Positions 41,861 to 50,819 of a stretch of 64,000 nt of DNA are shown here, piece by piece. The stretch's first letter is position 1; each line of letters starts with the position of its first letter. The notes under the pieces were generated by a model. That model ran no database searches. It saw only the letters and a list, made by a program, of their open reading frames with translations, and was not told the origin of the DNA. The stretch comes from Pseudomonadota bacterium (lineage in GTDB: Bacteria > Cyanobacteriota > Vampirovibrionia > Obscuribacterales > Obscuribacteraceae): assembly GCA_021325555.1 (NCBI GenBank), contig JAJPGY010000039.1, positions 1-64,000 on the forward strand. Direction: 5' to 3'. A program made the position numbers and the translations under genes.

Positions 41861-43120
41861 GTGAAACCAAACTACGAAATCCGCGTCGGGCTTTTTGCGC
41901 TCTTTGCGCTGATTTTGTTCGTCTGGGGATGGGCCTGGTTGAAGAGCTTCAACCTCTTGCACATGCCGCAGCGGTTCACGGTGCGCTTCCACGACGTCGC
42001 CGGCCTGAACAACAACGCCACCGTCAACATAAACGGCGTGCGGGTAGGCACAGCCGAGAAGGTGGAGCTCATCTCCAAGGGCGAGGTCTACGTTCACATG
42101 CGCATCACCGCGGACAACGTGGTGGTCACCAAGGGCTCCACGATTACCATTCAGACGCTGGGACTGGTGGGGGCGAAGTACATCGAGATCACCCTGCCCG
42201 AGCTCAGGCCGGGCGAGCCGCCGCCGCCGGCGCTTACCGAAAGCGACATCGTGGTCGGTGAGGATCCGGTACGCGTGGAGCTGGTTCTCAACGACATCGC
42301 CACCAAGGTCAGCCGCGTGTTCCATTCCGTCAGGGGCGAGAAGGCGGGCAAGAGCCTGGCTCAAGCGCTGGAGAACTCCGGAGAAGCCGTGAAGCAGATC
42401 CGCGAGGCCTCCGAAAAGCTGAACAAGAACATGGACCGCTTCACCAAAGTAGCCGACAGCGTGGAGTCGACCTCCAACAAGTTCGGTCAGGTGGCCGATC
42501 GGGCACAGCGACTGGAAGCCAACGCCGACGCTTTCTTAAAGGACGGCAGCCAAACCTTCTCCAACGTCTCCGTCCTCACGCAAGACCTGCGCGGCACGGC
42601 CAGGAAGATGAACAGGATCCTGGAGAATCCGGCAATGTCCTCGGATCTGAAGGAGACAGCACGGATGGCCAGGGAGACCTCGGAGAACGTCTCCAGGGCA
42701 ATTCACGAGCTGAACGGCACCCTCAAAGACGAAAACGCACGCCACGACATCATGTCCATGCTGGACAAGGTCAACCAGTCAGCATCATCGATCGAGAAAT
42801 CCGTCTCGCAGATCGATAAGATGTCTGCGGATCAGGGCTTGCGCAGCGACGTCAAGGAGATCGTCAACAACGCCCGGGAGGCGATGGGCAAGATCGACAA
42901 TATCGTAAGCGAGCCCGGCTTCAAGACAGACATCCGCCGCACGGTGGACAAGATTCGCACGGCCGCAGACGACGTTGATTACGCCTCGCGGCAGCTGCAA
43001 AACGTCCTCGACAAGCGGGCGCCCCTACTGCACATGATGTTCGGCCGCCCGGGCCACCTGCCCAAGCCCAACGATCAGGCCGCAACCGCCTCACCAAGCC
43101 CGCCGGCCAAGCGCCCGTAG
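41861..43120 (+). CDS. mlaD: MlaD-type MCE substrate-binding protein, long coiled tail
   Basis: This 419-residue protein starts with GTG after GGAAAGGA. An N-terminal helix (about 7-27) anchors it. The MCE domain (about 38-120) contains FTVRFHDVAGLNNNATVNIN, VRVGTAEKVELIS and LGLVGAKYIEIT. Residues 145-400 are a long, charged, helical region with heptads (EKLNKNMDRFTKVADSVEST) and a Pro/Ser-rich end. Long helical tails allow MCE proteins to form tunnels or bridges across the periplasm. It completes the three-gene MCE operon. Substrate: probably lipids; not decided. Confidence 0.92.
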   Translation: MKPNYEIRVGLFALFALILFVWGWAWLKSFNLLHMPQRFTVRFHDVAGLNNNATVNINGVRVGTAEKVELISKGEVYVHMRITADNVVVTKGSTITIQTLGLVGAKYIEITLPELRPGEPPPPALTESDIVVGEDPVRVELVLNDIATKVSRVFHSVRGEKAGKSLAQALENSGEAVKQIREASEKLNKNMDRFTKVADSVESTSNKFGQVADRAQRLEANADAFLKDGSQTFSNVSVLTQDLRGTARKMNRILENPAMSSDLKETARMARETSENVSRAIHELNGTLKDENARHDIMSMLDKVNQSASSIEKSVSQIDKMSADQGLRSDVKEIVNNAREAMGKIDNIVSEPGFKTDIRRTVDKIRTAADDVDYASRQLQNVLDKRAPLLHMMFGRPGHLPKPNDQAATASPSPPAKRP

Positions 43121-43140
43121 TGCATAGCCGAGCGGCTGCG

Positions 43141-44529
43141 CTACACCTGTTGTGTTTTCCAGCGGCCCATCTTGAAGCAAGCTACGGTCAGCGAAAAGGT
43201 GATGGCATAGGAGACGGCGATGCTGATCCAGGTGCCGGCCGGGCCCATGTGCATGGGGACGGTGAGGAACCAGGCCAGCGGCAGCCTGACCCCCAGCAGA
43301 CAGACTCCGGCTATCAGGGTCGGCCACCGCGTGTAACCGGCCCCCTCCATCGCCCCGAAGAGCACGAGCCACACGCCCTGAAATGGCTCCGAGATGCCGA
43401 CAATCTGCAGGTACTGGGCCGCGCAGCGCGCCACGGGCTCACTGCCGCTCAGGAGGTGGGCAATCGGGTAGGCACCGAAAACCATGGCCACAGCGACCAG
43501 GCCCATGTAGATGGCAACAATGCCTGCCGCCTGCCAGGCGGTTTTTTCTGCCCGCGCCGGCTGCCCGGCGCCCAGGTTCTGCCCGACGATGGTGGCGAGC
43601 CCCAGGCTGAGGGCGAACATCGGCATGCTGGCGGCCGCGTCCTCCACGCGCAGGCCGATGGCCCAGGCCGCCTGGCATGAGGTGGGATCGGGGGTCATGG
43701 CGAAGATGGCGAAGAGAACGAAGTTGCCAGCCACCCAGGCCACGTCCTGCAATCCGGATGGAATGCCGATCTTGAGCACCCGCCATGCCCAGCTCCAGGA
43801 GAATCGCAGCGGGTATTCTTTGCTCACCACCAGCGCCCGCCCGAGATCGGAGGCCCCGAGCGAGACAAGCGATAGCACGCAGGAGACGGATCCGGCGATC
43901 ATCCAGGCGACGCCGATGCCGCTTATGCCGAGGTGCAGCGGGAAGAGGCACAACCCGACATCGAGAAGCACCACCAGGGACATAAGCGCGCCCATGAGGA
44001 GCATCGGCGTTCTCGCGTTTCCCTTCGCCCGAAAAATGGAATGGCAGACCCACAGCACGGTCAGCGGGCAGATGGCCAGGAAGTTGTACTTTAGATAGCT
44101 CCAGCCCAGGTGGGCAACCTGCGGCGAGGCGCCCAGCATGTGCAGGACGGGCCGGCAGATGGCCACGGCCGCGACAATCGATATCGCACCGAAGACCAAC
44201 GCCCAGAGAATGCACTGCCGGGAGGCCTCGATGGCCGTCTCGTAGTCGCGCGCGCCCCAGTGCCGGCTCACAATGGCGTTGGCGCCGGTGGCAATCGCGA
44301 TCGCCATCAGCACCATGAAAAACCACACCTGGCCGCCGAGCCCAACCGCCGCCTGCTCGTCGGACCCGAGCCGGCCGGCTACGTAAACATCGGCAAAACA
44401 GGCGATAGAGACCGACATGGCATTGATGAGCATCGGCCAGGACATGTCCCAGATGGCCGCCCAGGTCGAGCCGCGAAGGATCGTGTCCTTCTCGGCAGGC
44501 GCAATTGTCACTTCCTCGGTCAGGCTCAT
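43141..44529 (-). CDS. MATE family multidrug/cation efflux protein
   Basis: This is a 462-residue protein with about twelve hydrophobic helices in two similar halves. The N-terminal half begins AAIWDMSWPMLINAMSVSIA and contains the conserved GSDEQAAVGLGGQVWFFM pattern. The second half has FAIFAMTPDPTSCQAAWAIG and GLATIVGQNLGAGQPARAEK, a MATE signature. It exports cationic drugs or metabolites in exchange for Na+ or H+. GGAGAAGG precedes the ATG. It converges with the MCE gene and diverges from gatB. Confidence 0.92.
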   Translation of the reverse strand: MSLTEEVTIAPAEKDTILRGSTWAAIWDMSWPMLINAMSVSIACFADVYVAGRLGSDEQAAVGLGGQVWFFMVLMAIAIATGANAIVSRHWGARDYETAIEASRQCILWALVFGAISIVAAVAICRPVLHMLGASPQVAHLGWSYLKYNFLAICPLTVLWVCHSIFRAKGNARTPMLLMGALMSLVVLLDVGLCLFPLHLGISGIGVAWMIAGSVSCVLSLVSLGASDLGRALVVSKEYPLRFSWSWAWRVLKIGIPSGLQDVAWVAGNFVLFAIFAMTPDPTSCQAAWAIGLRVEDAAASMPMFALSLGLATIVGQNLGAGQPARAEKTAWQAAGIVAIYMGLVAVAMVFGAYPIAHLLSGSEPVARCAAQYLQIVGISEPFQGVWLVLFGAMEGAGYTRWPTLIAGVCLLGVRLPLAWFLTVPMHMGPAGTWISIAVSYAITFSLTVACFKMGRWKTQQV

Positions 44530-44672
44530 CCTTCTCCGCAGCCGACGCCTGGCGTTTCCCCGGCGGCAAGCCGCGCGGATCGAGGATCATAGGCCAATCG
44601 GGGCTTTCAAGAATGAAAAATTTGGTAGGCTTAGGGTTCGTATTACAAAGGCAGGCAAGCCCGACAGCGCAC

Positions 44673-46106
44673 ATGAACTACGAACCAGTAATCGGTCTTG
44701 AGGTTCACGCCCAGCTGAAGACCAAGTCTAAGATATTTTGCAGCTGCCCGGCGGGGTTCGGCGGCAACCCCAACGAGCACGTTTGCCCGGTCTGCATCGG
44801 CATGCCCGGGGTGCTGCCGGTGTTGAACCGCCGCGCCGTCGAGCTCGCCATAAGGAGCGGTCTCGCCCTCAACTGCGAGATCGCCGAGATCACCAAGTTC
44901 GACCGCAAGAATTATTTCTATCCCGACCTGCCGAAGGGATACCAGATCTCTCAATACGATCAGCCGATCTGCCGACGCGGGCACCTGACCATCGGCGGCA
45001 AAGAGATCCGCATTCATCGCGCCCATCTGGAGGAGGACGCCGGCAAGCTTGTCCACGCTGGTGCGGCCGGCTTGCATGGATCGGAGTACAGCCTGGTCGA
45101 CTTCAACCGCTCCGGCGTGCCGCTGCTGGAGATAGTGAGCGAGCCGGACATCTCCAGCGCCGAGGAAGCGCGCTGCTATCTCATGGAGCTGCGCAACATC
45201 CTGCGTTACATCGACGTCTGCGACGGCAACCTGGAGGAGGGCAGCTTCCGCTGCGACGCCAACGTCTCGGTGCGCCCCGTCGGGCAGAAGGAACTGGGAA
45301 CGAAGACCGAGATAAAAAACATGAACAGCTTCCGGGCCGTGCAGCGGGCCATCCAGTCTGAGATCGATCGTCAGGTGGCCGCCCTGGAAAGAGGCGAGCG
45401 CATCGTGCAGGAGACGAGGTTGTGGAACGAGGCCACCGGCACAACGCACCCGATGCGCTCCAAAGAGGAGGCGCACGACTATCGATATTTCCCGGAGCCG
45501 GACCTGGTGCCGCTGGTGGTCGAGCGCGAATGGGTCAACGAGGTCTCGGCCGGTTTGCCGGAACTCCCCGAGCAGCGCAGGACGCGTTACGTAGAGCAGC
45601 ACGAGCTTTCACCGGAGGACGCCTGCCTGCTTGCCGAGTCGAAGGAGCTGAGCGACTTTTTCGACCGGGCCATGCTGGCGGGCGCACCAGCCAAAGCCGC
45701 GGCCAACCTGCTCATGGGACCGACGGTCTGGTACCTCAACGAGAACAAGATCGAGTTCTCACAAACGCACATCACCCCGGAAAACATGAAGGACCTGATC
45801 GAGGCGTTAAACGCCGGCACCCTCAGCTCGAGCACGGCCAAGCAGGTCCTGTTCGAGCTGCTCAAGGCGCCGGGAGACGTGCAGGCGATCGTCAAAGAGA
45901 AGGGGCTGGCCCAGATGAGCGATGAAAAGGGGTTGACCGAGGTGGTGAGCAAGGTGCTCACCGACAACCCGGCGCAGGTGTCCGATTTCCGGGGCGGCAA
46001 GACCAAGGTGCGGCAATTTTTCTTCGGCGAGGTGATGAAGGCCACCCGGGGCACGGCCAACCCGCAGATGGTCAATAAGATCCTCGACGAGCTGCTTACC
46101 AGGTAG
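44673..46106 (+). CDS. gatB: Asp-tRNA(Asn)/Glu-tRNA(Gln) amidotransferase subunit B
   Basis: The ATG at 44673 (MNYEPVIGLEVHAQLKTKSK) matches the GatB start; no clear ribosome site is present, but the frame upstream is antisense to the MATE gene. The 477-residue protein carries the zinc site FCSCPAGF...HVCPVCIGMPG, the motif YFYPDLPKGYQISQYD and the C-terminal YqeY-like domain. With GatA and GatC (not in this window) it converts Glu-tRNA(Gln) to Gln-tRNA(Gln) and/or Asp-tRNA(Asn) to Asn-tRNA(Asn). It is an essential gene in bacteria that lack the direct synthetase. Confidence 0.97.
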   Translation: MNYEPVIGLEVHAQLKTKSKIFCSCPAGFGGNPNEHVCPVCIGMPGVLPVLNRRAVELAIRSGLALNCEIAEITKFDRKNYFYPDLPKGYQISQYDQPICRRGHLTIGGKEIRIHRAHLEEDAGKLVHAGAAGLHGSEYSLVDFNRSGVPLLEIVSEPDISSAEEARCYLMELRNILRYIDVCDGNLEEGSFRCDANVSVRPVGQKELGTKTEIKNMNSFRAVQRAIQSEIDRQVAALERGERIVQETRLWNEATGTTHPMRSKEEAHDYRYFPEPDLVPLVVEREWVNEVSAGLPELPEQRRTRYVEQHELSPEDACLLAESKELSDFFDRAMLAGAPAKAAANLLMGPTVWYLNENKIEFSQTHITPENMKDLIEALNAGTLSSSTAKQVLFELLKAPGDVQAIVKEKGLAQMSDEKGLTEVVSKVLTDNPAQVSDFRGGKTKVRQFFFGEVMKATRGTANPQMVNKILDELLTR

Positions 46107-46177
46107 CGCTGCGGGCGCGGGATTCAGCACGGCGATGTTGTGGTAATTACTGATGTAGGGGTCTGGGGAAACGCCGG

Positions 46178-46873
46178 ATGAAATCAGCGGGACGTTCCGT
46201 ATTGCCTGTGATCGCGGCGTTGCTGCTGGCGCTTCCGGCCGAAGCCTATTATTTCCAGGGTTACTACGTGCCGATGGTGCTTGTCTCGCCAATGCGGGAC
46301 GACGTCATCTATACGCCTGTTGGGCTTGGAATCGTGAGCTCGAAAGCCGGCTTCCGCATCCACCCGGTCACGGGCAAGGGCGACTTCCACAGCGGCGTCG
46401 ACCTGGCCGCACGCTTGAACGACAAGGTATACAACCTGCTCCCCGGCCTGGTCACCCGTGTGGGCTGGCGCGGAAATCTCGGTGTGGCCGTGGAGATTTA
46501 CTGCCCTTACCCCAACGTACGGATTATCTGCGGGCACCTGAACGCGTACAGCGTTCAACCGGGAATGTGGGTGCAACGCGGCAGGGTGATCGGTTATGCC
46601 GGATCAACCGGCAGATCAACCGGGGTACATGTGCACTACACGGTGATCAGGCACGACACCAACCAGTACATCGAGCCGATGGCATTTCTTTTGCAGGTTC
46701 CGAAGTACATGACCGCTCTGCGCACCAGCCAGGCGCAGCAGGCGATCGCGCACAAGGTGGAGGAGTTCAAGAAGGCGCCGCCGAAGCCGGAGCCGAAGGA
46801 CTCGGATAAGGACGATCTACCTTCGAAGACGCCGGAGTCGGCGCCGCCGGATGCGGGGGAGATTCCTTTATAA
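46178..46873 (+). CDS. Secreted M23 (LytM-type) peptidoglycan endopeptidase
   Basis: This is a 231-residue protein with a signal peptide (VLPVIAALLLALPAEAYY). The M23 domain spans about 50-165, with zinc ligands in HSGVDLA (His, Asp) and GVHVHY (His-x-His), and the loop RIHPVTGKGDFHSG. All four ligands expected for activity are there. A Pro/Lys/Asp-rich tail of about 50 residues follows (APPKPEPKDSDKDD). It should cut peptide crosslinks in the cell wall during growth or division. TGGGGAAACGCCGG precedes the ATG. It follows gatB by 71 bases but has an unrelated role. Confidence 0.9.
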   Translation: MKSAGRSVLPVIAALLLALPAEAYYFQGYYVPMVLVSPMRDDVIYTPVGLGIVSSKAGFRIHPVTGKGDFHSGVDLAARLNDKVYNLLPGLVTRVGWRGNLGVAVEIYCPYPNVRIICGHLNAYSVQPGMWVQRGRVIGYAGSTGRSTGVHVHYTVIRHDTNQYIEPMAFLLQVPKYMTALRTSQAQQAIAHKVEEFKKAPPKPEPKDSDKDDLPSKTPESAPPDAGEIPL

Positions 46874-47206
46874 GCGCTACGGGCTCGTGCCGCTCGCCCT
46901 CCGCGCGTCGAGACGTTTCGCGCCGGATTCCTCCTCGGAATCCTCCGCTTCACTATGCTCCCGCTTCGCGCCGCCCCGTTAACCGCCGGCTTTGTCTTGC
47001 GCCGGGGATGGGGGGGACGCCCGCGCCCCCTGGCTCGTAACTTAACACGCGCTCTCCCAGCCGATGAGGTGCTGAGTCAGTTATCTATTCACCTATATAG
47101 TAAAACACGTCGAAAAAAAGGAAAAACCGCCAATGGAGGCAGGGTGAGTGCCGGATTGGCAGCACCCCGCCTCACGCGTCGGCGGTAGAAAATCTCTTTG
47201 GTTGGA
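46874..47206. other. Spacer between convergent genes
   Basis: No gene is supported here. It holds the minus-strand terminator at 47138-47171. The part next to the M23 stop is Pro/Arg-rich in all frames and lacks ribosome sites. Confidence 0.45.
47138..47171 (-). terminator. Intrinsic terminator of the small membrane protein gene
   Basis: GGCAGGGTG (47138-47146) pairs with CACCCCGCC (47163-47171) with one mismatch, and TGCC/GGCA extends the inner stem. On the minus strand the sequence continues GGCGGTTTTTCC and TTTTTTT. Confidence 0.7.
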
Positions 47207-47500
47207 TTAGCGAGACGAGCTGCGCCGCTTGAAGCCGCTTTGAATCATCAGGCCGCCAATGACCAGGAAGGCCGCAGCGAGCAGGGCGAGCAGCCAGTTC
47301 ATCTGGCCGCTCAGCTTGATGGCGATCTCCCCGAGCAGGGCGAGCAGGACGTAAGCCAAGCCGCCCAGGATATTGGCGCGATATTTGTTCTTGGAATCGC
47401 CTCCAGCGCTGTTGGCCGCGTAGCAAAAGAGCGCGAGCAGGGACAGGATGAGCGTGAGAGCCATCAAGGCCACGATCGCGTAGAACCAGTAGCTGGACAT
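47207..47500 (-). CDS. Small membrane protein with three helices
   Basis: The ATG at 47498-47500 with GAGGAGGATAACC is a well-supported start. The 97-residue protein has three hydrophobic helices (about 6-28, 45-62 and 68-86) and a basic end (SGFKRRSSSR). A short polar loop (SAGGDSKNKYRA) lies between helices one and two. No family is recognised. It is transcribed toward the terminator at 47138 and lies 80 bases after the secreted repeat protein gene, so the two may be co-transcribed. Confidence 0.7.
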   Translation of the reverse strand: MSSYWFYAIVALMALTLILSLLALFCYAANSAGGDSKNKYRANILGGLAYVLLALLGEIAIKLSGQMNWLLALLAAAFLVIGGLMIQSGFKRRSSSR

Positions 47501-47580
47501 GGTTATCCTCCTCAAAACCTGCACGGTCGAGCGCAGGCGGAACCCGGATCGACCGAGTCCCGCCTGGCTGCCGCATCGAA

Positions 47581-48171
47581 TCAGTAGACGCGCACGTATC
47601 CGAAGCCCGGGTCGTAGTAGTAATACCCGCCCAGGTACGGATCCCAGTACGCCGTCACCTGAAACCCGTTCCAGACGACCACGATCGACCAGCCGTAAAC
47701 CGGGTAGGGATACAGCCAGGCACCCGTGTAGTACTGCGGGAACAGGTACGGATACGGGTAGCCCCAGGCGCCCCACGCGTAGAAGCGCGGACCGACGAAG
47801 TAGGGACCGTAGAACCCCCAGCGCGGCCCCCACTCGTAGCGGTCATGGTCGAAATCACGGCCGCGATACCCGTAACCACCGCGATAGCCGTAACCACCGC
47901 GATACCCGTAGCCCTCATGAGGGGCAACGTAGTTGCGAGGGGCAACGTAGTTGCGAGGGGCGACATAGTTGTGAGGCGCGACATAGTTGTGAGGCGCGAC
48001 ATAGTTGTGAGGCGCGACATAGTTGTGAGGCGCAACATAGTTGTGAGGGGCAATCGCACCACCGCGAGGGCCGGCGAAGTGGCCGCCGCCGTGATACTGT
48101 GCACTCGCCACTGAGGGCAGGAACGCCAGGAACATTGCAGCAATAGCTGCTGTGGTGAAAGAGCGTCGCAT
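47581..48171 (-). CDS. Secreted Tyr/Gly-rich repeat protein
   Basis: This 196-residue protein has GGAGGTCCT before its ATG. The signal peptide is MRRSFTTAAIAAMFLAFLPS ending VASAQ. The mature part opens with HGGGHFAGPRGG, then five APHNYV and two APRNYV units (about residues 40-83), followed by GYRGGY repeats. The second half is very rich in aromatic residues (GYPYPYLFPQYYTGAWLYPY). Proteins of this kind are often structural, for example matrix, sheath or metal-binding coat proteins, but no family can be named. Six-residue units with His and Tyr could bind metals or crosslink. It lies upstream of the three-helix protein gene. Confidence 0.75.
   Translation of the reverse strand: MRRSFTTAAIAAMFLAFLPSVASAQYHGGGHFAGPRGGAIAPHNYVAPHNYVAPHNYVAPHNYVAPHNYVAPRNYVAPRNYVAPHEGYGYRGGYGYRGGYGYRGRDFDHDRYEWGPRWGFYGPYFVGPRFYAWGAWGYPYPYLFPQYYTGAWLYPYPVYGWSIVVVWNGFQVTAYWDPYLGGYYYYDPGFGYVRVY
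47924..48049. repeat. 18-bp tandem repeat, seven units, coding
   Basis: Seven units (consensus GCGACATAGTTGTGAGGC, with the two left-most units reading GCAACGTAGTTGCGAGGG) lie in tandem and encode APHNYV/APRNYV in the minus-strand secreted protein. Neighbouring units are nearly identical, which suggests recent expansion. Confidence 0.9.
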
Positions 48172-48683
48172 AGGACCTCCAGTGCCGATTGTTGAGTCAA
48201 TCGGCGTTTTTCCAGCTCAGTCCGGTCGAGAGCATCTCTTGCGGCCGAGCTGGTTGTGAAATGCAATGGCGCGTTGTCCAGTCGGCAAGCGAACAAAGAC
48301 CAGGCCTTGTCCGATGGCTGCGACAGCCAACGCTAGAAGCCTTCCGGATTCCCGGGAGGACCTTGAGGCACCGCCCCCGATACCCAAGACAGCAACAGAC
48401 AAGCAACACCCGTCTCTCAGGCGAGAGAAGTTGTCCTTAGGGAATGGTTGCTTACCGCTTGCTTCTCAGAGATTCGATGAGGTCGACCCGGAAGTGTTGG
48501 AAGAAAGTAAGGCCATACTAATAACAGTCGGATACCGATCGCAAGCACCGGCTCCAGATCCGGCCTAACCGGAAACTTAGCCCGGCCTAACATGTGCGTA
48601 AATCTCCCAGTTACCGCGCTGCCGGCACATTCGCGCAGCTTGCGCGGGCTGCTCCTCGCGCAGCCGGCGCAGACGGGAAGCAG
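48172..48683. other. 512-bp spacer upstream of the repeat protein
   Basis: No gene is supported; an open frame at 48266-48568 has no ribosome site and does not look coding. A palindromic piece CCGATTGTTGAGTCAATCGG (48184-48203) lies just upstream of the secreted repeat protein ATG and could be an operator. Confidence 0.4.
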
Positions 48684-49841
48684 TTAGTTCACCAGATAGA
48701 GATTTCCATCCTGGCTGCCAACACAAACCCCGAACGAGCAGATGGCGGGCGAGCTTATGATCGGCCTTTGCGTCTTGTATTTCCACTTGATCGCCCCGTT
48801 CCTCGTCTGCAGCGCATACAGGTTGCCATCGGAGCTGCCGACGTAGAGCATCCCACCGGCCACGGCGGGCGACGACGACAGGAGCGGCACGGGGCTGTTC
48901 AACTGGGTTTTCCACAACAACTTTCCGGTCGGGGCGTCAAGGCAGTACATCTTCAAATCGTCGTTGCCGACAAAAATGCGCCCGCCGGCGCCGGCAGGTG
49001 AGATGCTGAATGTTTCCGGACCCGGGAATTTCCACCTGGTATTGCCCGTGGCCGCGTCGACCGCATAGAAGTTCTTGTCCCAGCTCCCGAAATAGACAAC
49101 CCCATCCATAACCATGGGGGACGAATAGATCTTTCCGCCGGTCTTGTACTTCCAGATCAGGGTTCCGTCAGCCGGCGACAGCGCATAAAGGTATCCGCCG
49201 TGCGCGGTGACGAACAAACGATCACCGGCCACGGCAGGGGAGGAGGTTATTCGACCTTCGCCCTGAAACTTCCATTTCAAGCTACCGGATTTAGTGTCAA
49301 TCGCATATATACAGCCATCCCAGCCACCAACAAAAATTGCGCCGTCTAAAATCGCCGGCGAAGATGAGATGCGGTCCGCCGCAGAAAATGTCCAGATGAT
49401 CTTTCCGGTTACCTGGTCGACAGCGTAAAGCTTGCCGTCCTCACAACCCACGTACACTGCGCCTTGCTCCACGAGCGGGGAGGACTTCACCTGACCGCCC
49501 AGTGAGGCATGCCACAACATCTTTCCGCTTTTCTCCTCAATAGCGTAAAGATTGCCATCGTCAGACCCAACGTATATAACCCCCTTATACACAGCCGGCG
49601 ACGAGTCGATTCGCCCCTCGGCAGGAAACAGCCAGCGGAGCCGCCCTTGTAAAGAGAAAGGAAAATCCAGCGGTAGTGCGCTTGTTCGCGCTGGGTTCTG
49701 CCGGAACATCTGCCAGTCCATCTCCGATTGCCTGGTCGCCGCCACCGTCGACTTTTGGCCGAACCCGGACGGGCAGACCGAGCCGGAGAGCAGAATCGCA
49801 GTCACCAAGCCGACGGCAGCCGCCGGTCTTTGTTCAGTCAT
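48684..49841 (-). CDS. Secreted PQQ-type beta-propeller repeat protein
   Basis: The ATG at 49839-49841 (MTEQRPAAAVGL) with GAGAG six bases ahead is preferred; in-frame starts lie up to five codons upstream. The protein has about 385 residues. A signal peptide is followed by tandem propeller blades, each with a pattern like SSPAVYKGVIYVGSDDGNLY followed by AIEEKSGKMLW, about seven or eight in all. Cysteines in the last blades (MYCLD, CSFGVCVGS) are unusual. The closest well-known relatives are BamB-type outer membrane assembly proteins and PQQ dehydrogenase propellers. It lacks the active-site residues of the dehydrogenases, so a binding or scaffolding role is more likely. Confidence 0.82.
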   Translation of the reverse strand: MTEQRPAAAVGLVTAILLSGSVCPSGFGQKSTVAATRQSEMDWQMFRQNPARTSALPLDFPFSLQGRLRWLFPAEGRIDSSPAVYKGVIYVGSDDGNLYAIEEKSGKMLWHASLGGQVKSSPLVEQGAVYVGCEDGKLYAVDQVTGKIIWTFSAADRISSSPAILDGAIFVGGWDGCIYAIDTKSGSLKWKFQGEGRITSSPAVAGDRLFVTAHGGYLYALSPADGTLIWKYKTGGKIYSSPMVMDGVVYFGSWDKNFYAVDAATGNTRWKFPGPETFSISPAGAGGRIFVGNDDLKMYCLDAPTGKLLWKTQLNSPVPLLSSSPAVAGGMLYVGSSDGNLYALQTRNGAIKWKYKTQRPIISSPAICSFGVCVGSQDGNLYLVN

Positions 49842-50317
49842 GGCCATCTCTCGCAAATGAAAGGGCGTATCTTTGCCAATTATATCTCGATTACTGCCTG
49901 CCTCTAATCAGGGCTCCGAGACCCGAAAGAGGCATCAGCACCGCGTTCCAAGACACGCCCCGGAAGGACGGGGCTGCAGGCTGGTCTCAAGGCAGCTGTC
50001 AAACGGGGTCACTCCGAAATGGTATATACGTCCCGCTTTCAAAGTTGTCGGCCGACCGCCAGCCGTTCAAATCCTCATGGCCGCAAAAGTCCATTGCCGG
50101 ACAATTGAGGGCGGGTATCCGGATATCGCCGCCATCACAGGTTCAGCCGTGCCTTGAAAGCCTCACCAGCTGCAACCTTGATGCCATCGGAGTTTGAAAT
50201 AGCCCCGGCGAGAAAAATTTTCCGATCCGCAGTCAGAATCTATTGTCTATTCCAATGCGTGGTGCTATCATCCCCGCATGTGGGTTGGAATGAGGATTTC
50301 CATAAGGAGGAACTTGA
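49842..50317 (+). other. Spacer ahead of the HU gene
   Basis: No gene is supported between the propeller gene start and HU. The promoter at 50243-50271 drives HU; the rest shows no clear structure. Confidence 0.5.
50243..50271 (+). promoter_or_regulatory. Sigma-70-type promoter of the HU gene
   Basis: TTGTCT (50243-50248) and TATCAT (50266-50271) are separated by exactly 17 bases. They lie about 46 bases before the HU start, and ATAAGGAGGAAC is the ribosome site. Confidence 0.75.
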
Positions 50318-50719
50318 ATGAACCGAGCCGAGCTCGTTGAACACGTAGCGAAAGCTACAGGACAACCGAAGTCCGAAGTGACCAAGACGTTGTCCGGATT
50401 GATCCACACAGTCACATCTGCGCTCTCCAAGGGCGACAAGGTCACCCTTGTTGGTTTTGGAACTTTCGAGCGCCGCATGCGCAAGGCCCGTACCGGCCGT
50501 AACCCGAGGACTCTGGCCCCGCTCAGAATTGCAGCAGCCAAAGTGCCGGCGTTCCGCGCAGGTAAAGAGCTGAAGGACATCGTTAACGGCCGCCAGAAGC
50601 AACCCGCTCTGGTCGTCGCGAAGCCTAAGGCTGCAAAGCCAGCTAAGAAAGCCGCTGCGAAGGCGCCGAAAAAGGCCGCCAGACCAGCGAAGAAGGCTGG
50701 CAAGAAAAAAAGAAGGTAA
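50318..50719 (+). CDS. hup: HU-type nucleoid protein with Lys/Ala-rich tail
   Basis: This is a 133-residue protein. Residues 1-90 are a standard HU/IHF domain (MNRAELVEHVAKATGQPKSE) with the DNA-binding arm GFGTFERRMRKARTGRNPRT and VPAFRAGKELKDIV. Residues about 95-133 are a histone-like Lys/Ala/Pro tail (KPKAAKPAKKAAAKAPKKAA) ending KKKRR. Such tails occur in actinobacterial HupB and some other phyla and increase DNA compaction. It has its own promoter and terminator, so it is a single-gene transcript and probably highly expressed. Confidence 0.94.
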   Translation: MNRAELVEHVAKATGQPKSEVTKTLSGLIHTVTSALSKGDKVTLVGFGTFERRMRKARTGRNPRTLAPLRIAAAKVPAFRAGKELKDIVNGRQKQPALVVAKPKAAKPAKKAAAKAPKKAARPAKKAGKKKRR

Positions 50720-50786
50720 GCACTGATTCCATCAAACCTTTTGGTTGGATTAGGTTAGGTAAGCAGACATTTCAATCCACAAAACG

Positions 50787-50810
50787 ACGAGGGACCCAAA
50801 GGTCCCTCGT
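50787..50810 (+). terminator. Intrinsic terminator of the HU gene
   Basis: ACGAGGGACC (50787-50796) pairs perfectly with GGTCCCTCGT (50801-50810) across a four-base loop; TTTTTTT follows. Confidence 0.95.
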
Positions 50811-50819
50811 TTTTTTCGC

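Noticed and set aside
47924..48049. Possible CRISPR or regulatory iteron array
   Set aside because: Contiguous 18-bp units encode APHNYV/APRNYV within a secreted protein; there are no spacers.
48266..48568. Open frame of 100 codons upstream of the repeat protein
   Set aside because: No ribosome site and no protein-like hydrophobic pattern; treated as non-coding.
48684..49841. PQQ-dependent alcohol dehydrogenase
   Set aside because: Propeller blades are present, but the protein is short, with no vicinal-Cys, Ca2+/PQQ catalytic residues or cytochrome domain visible.
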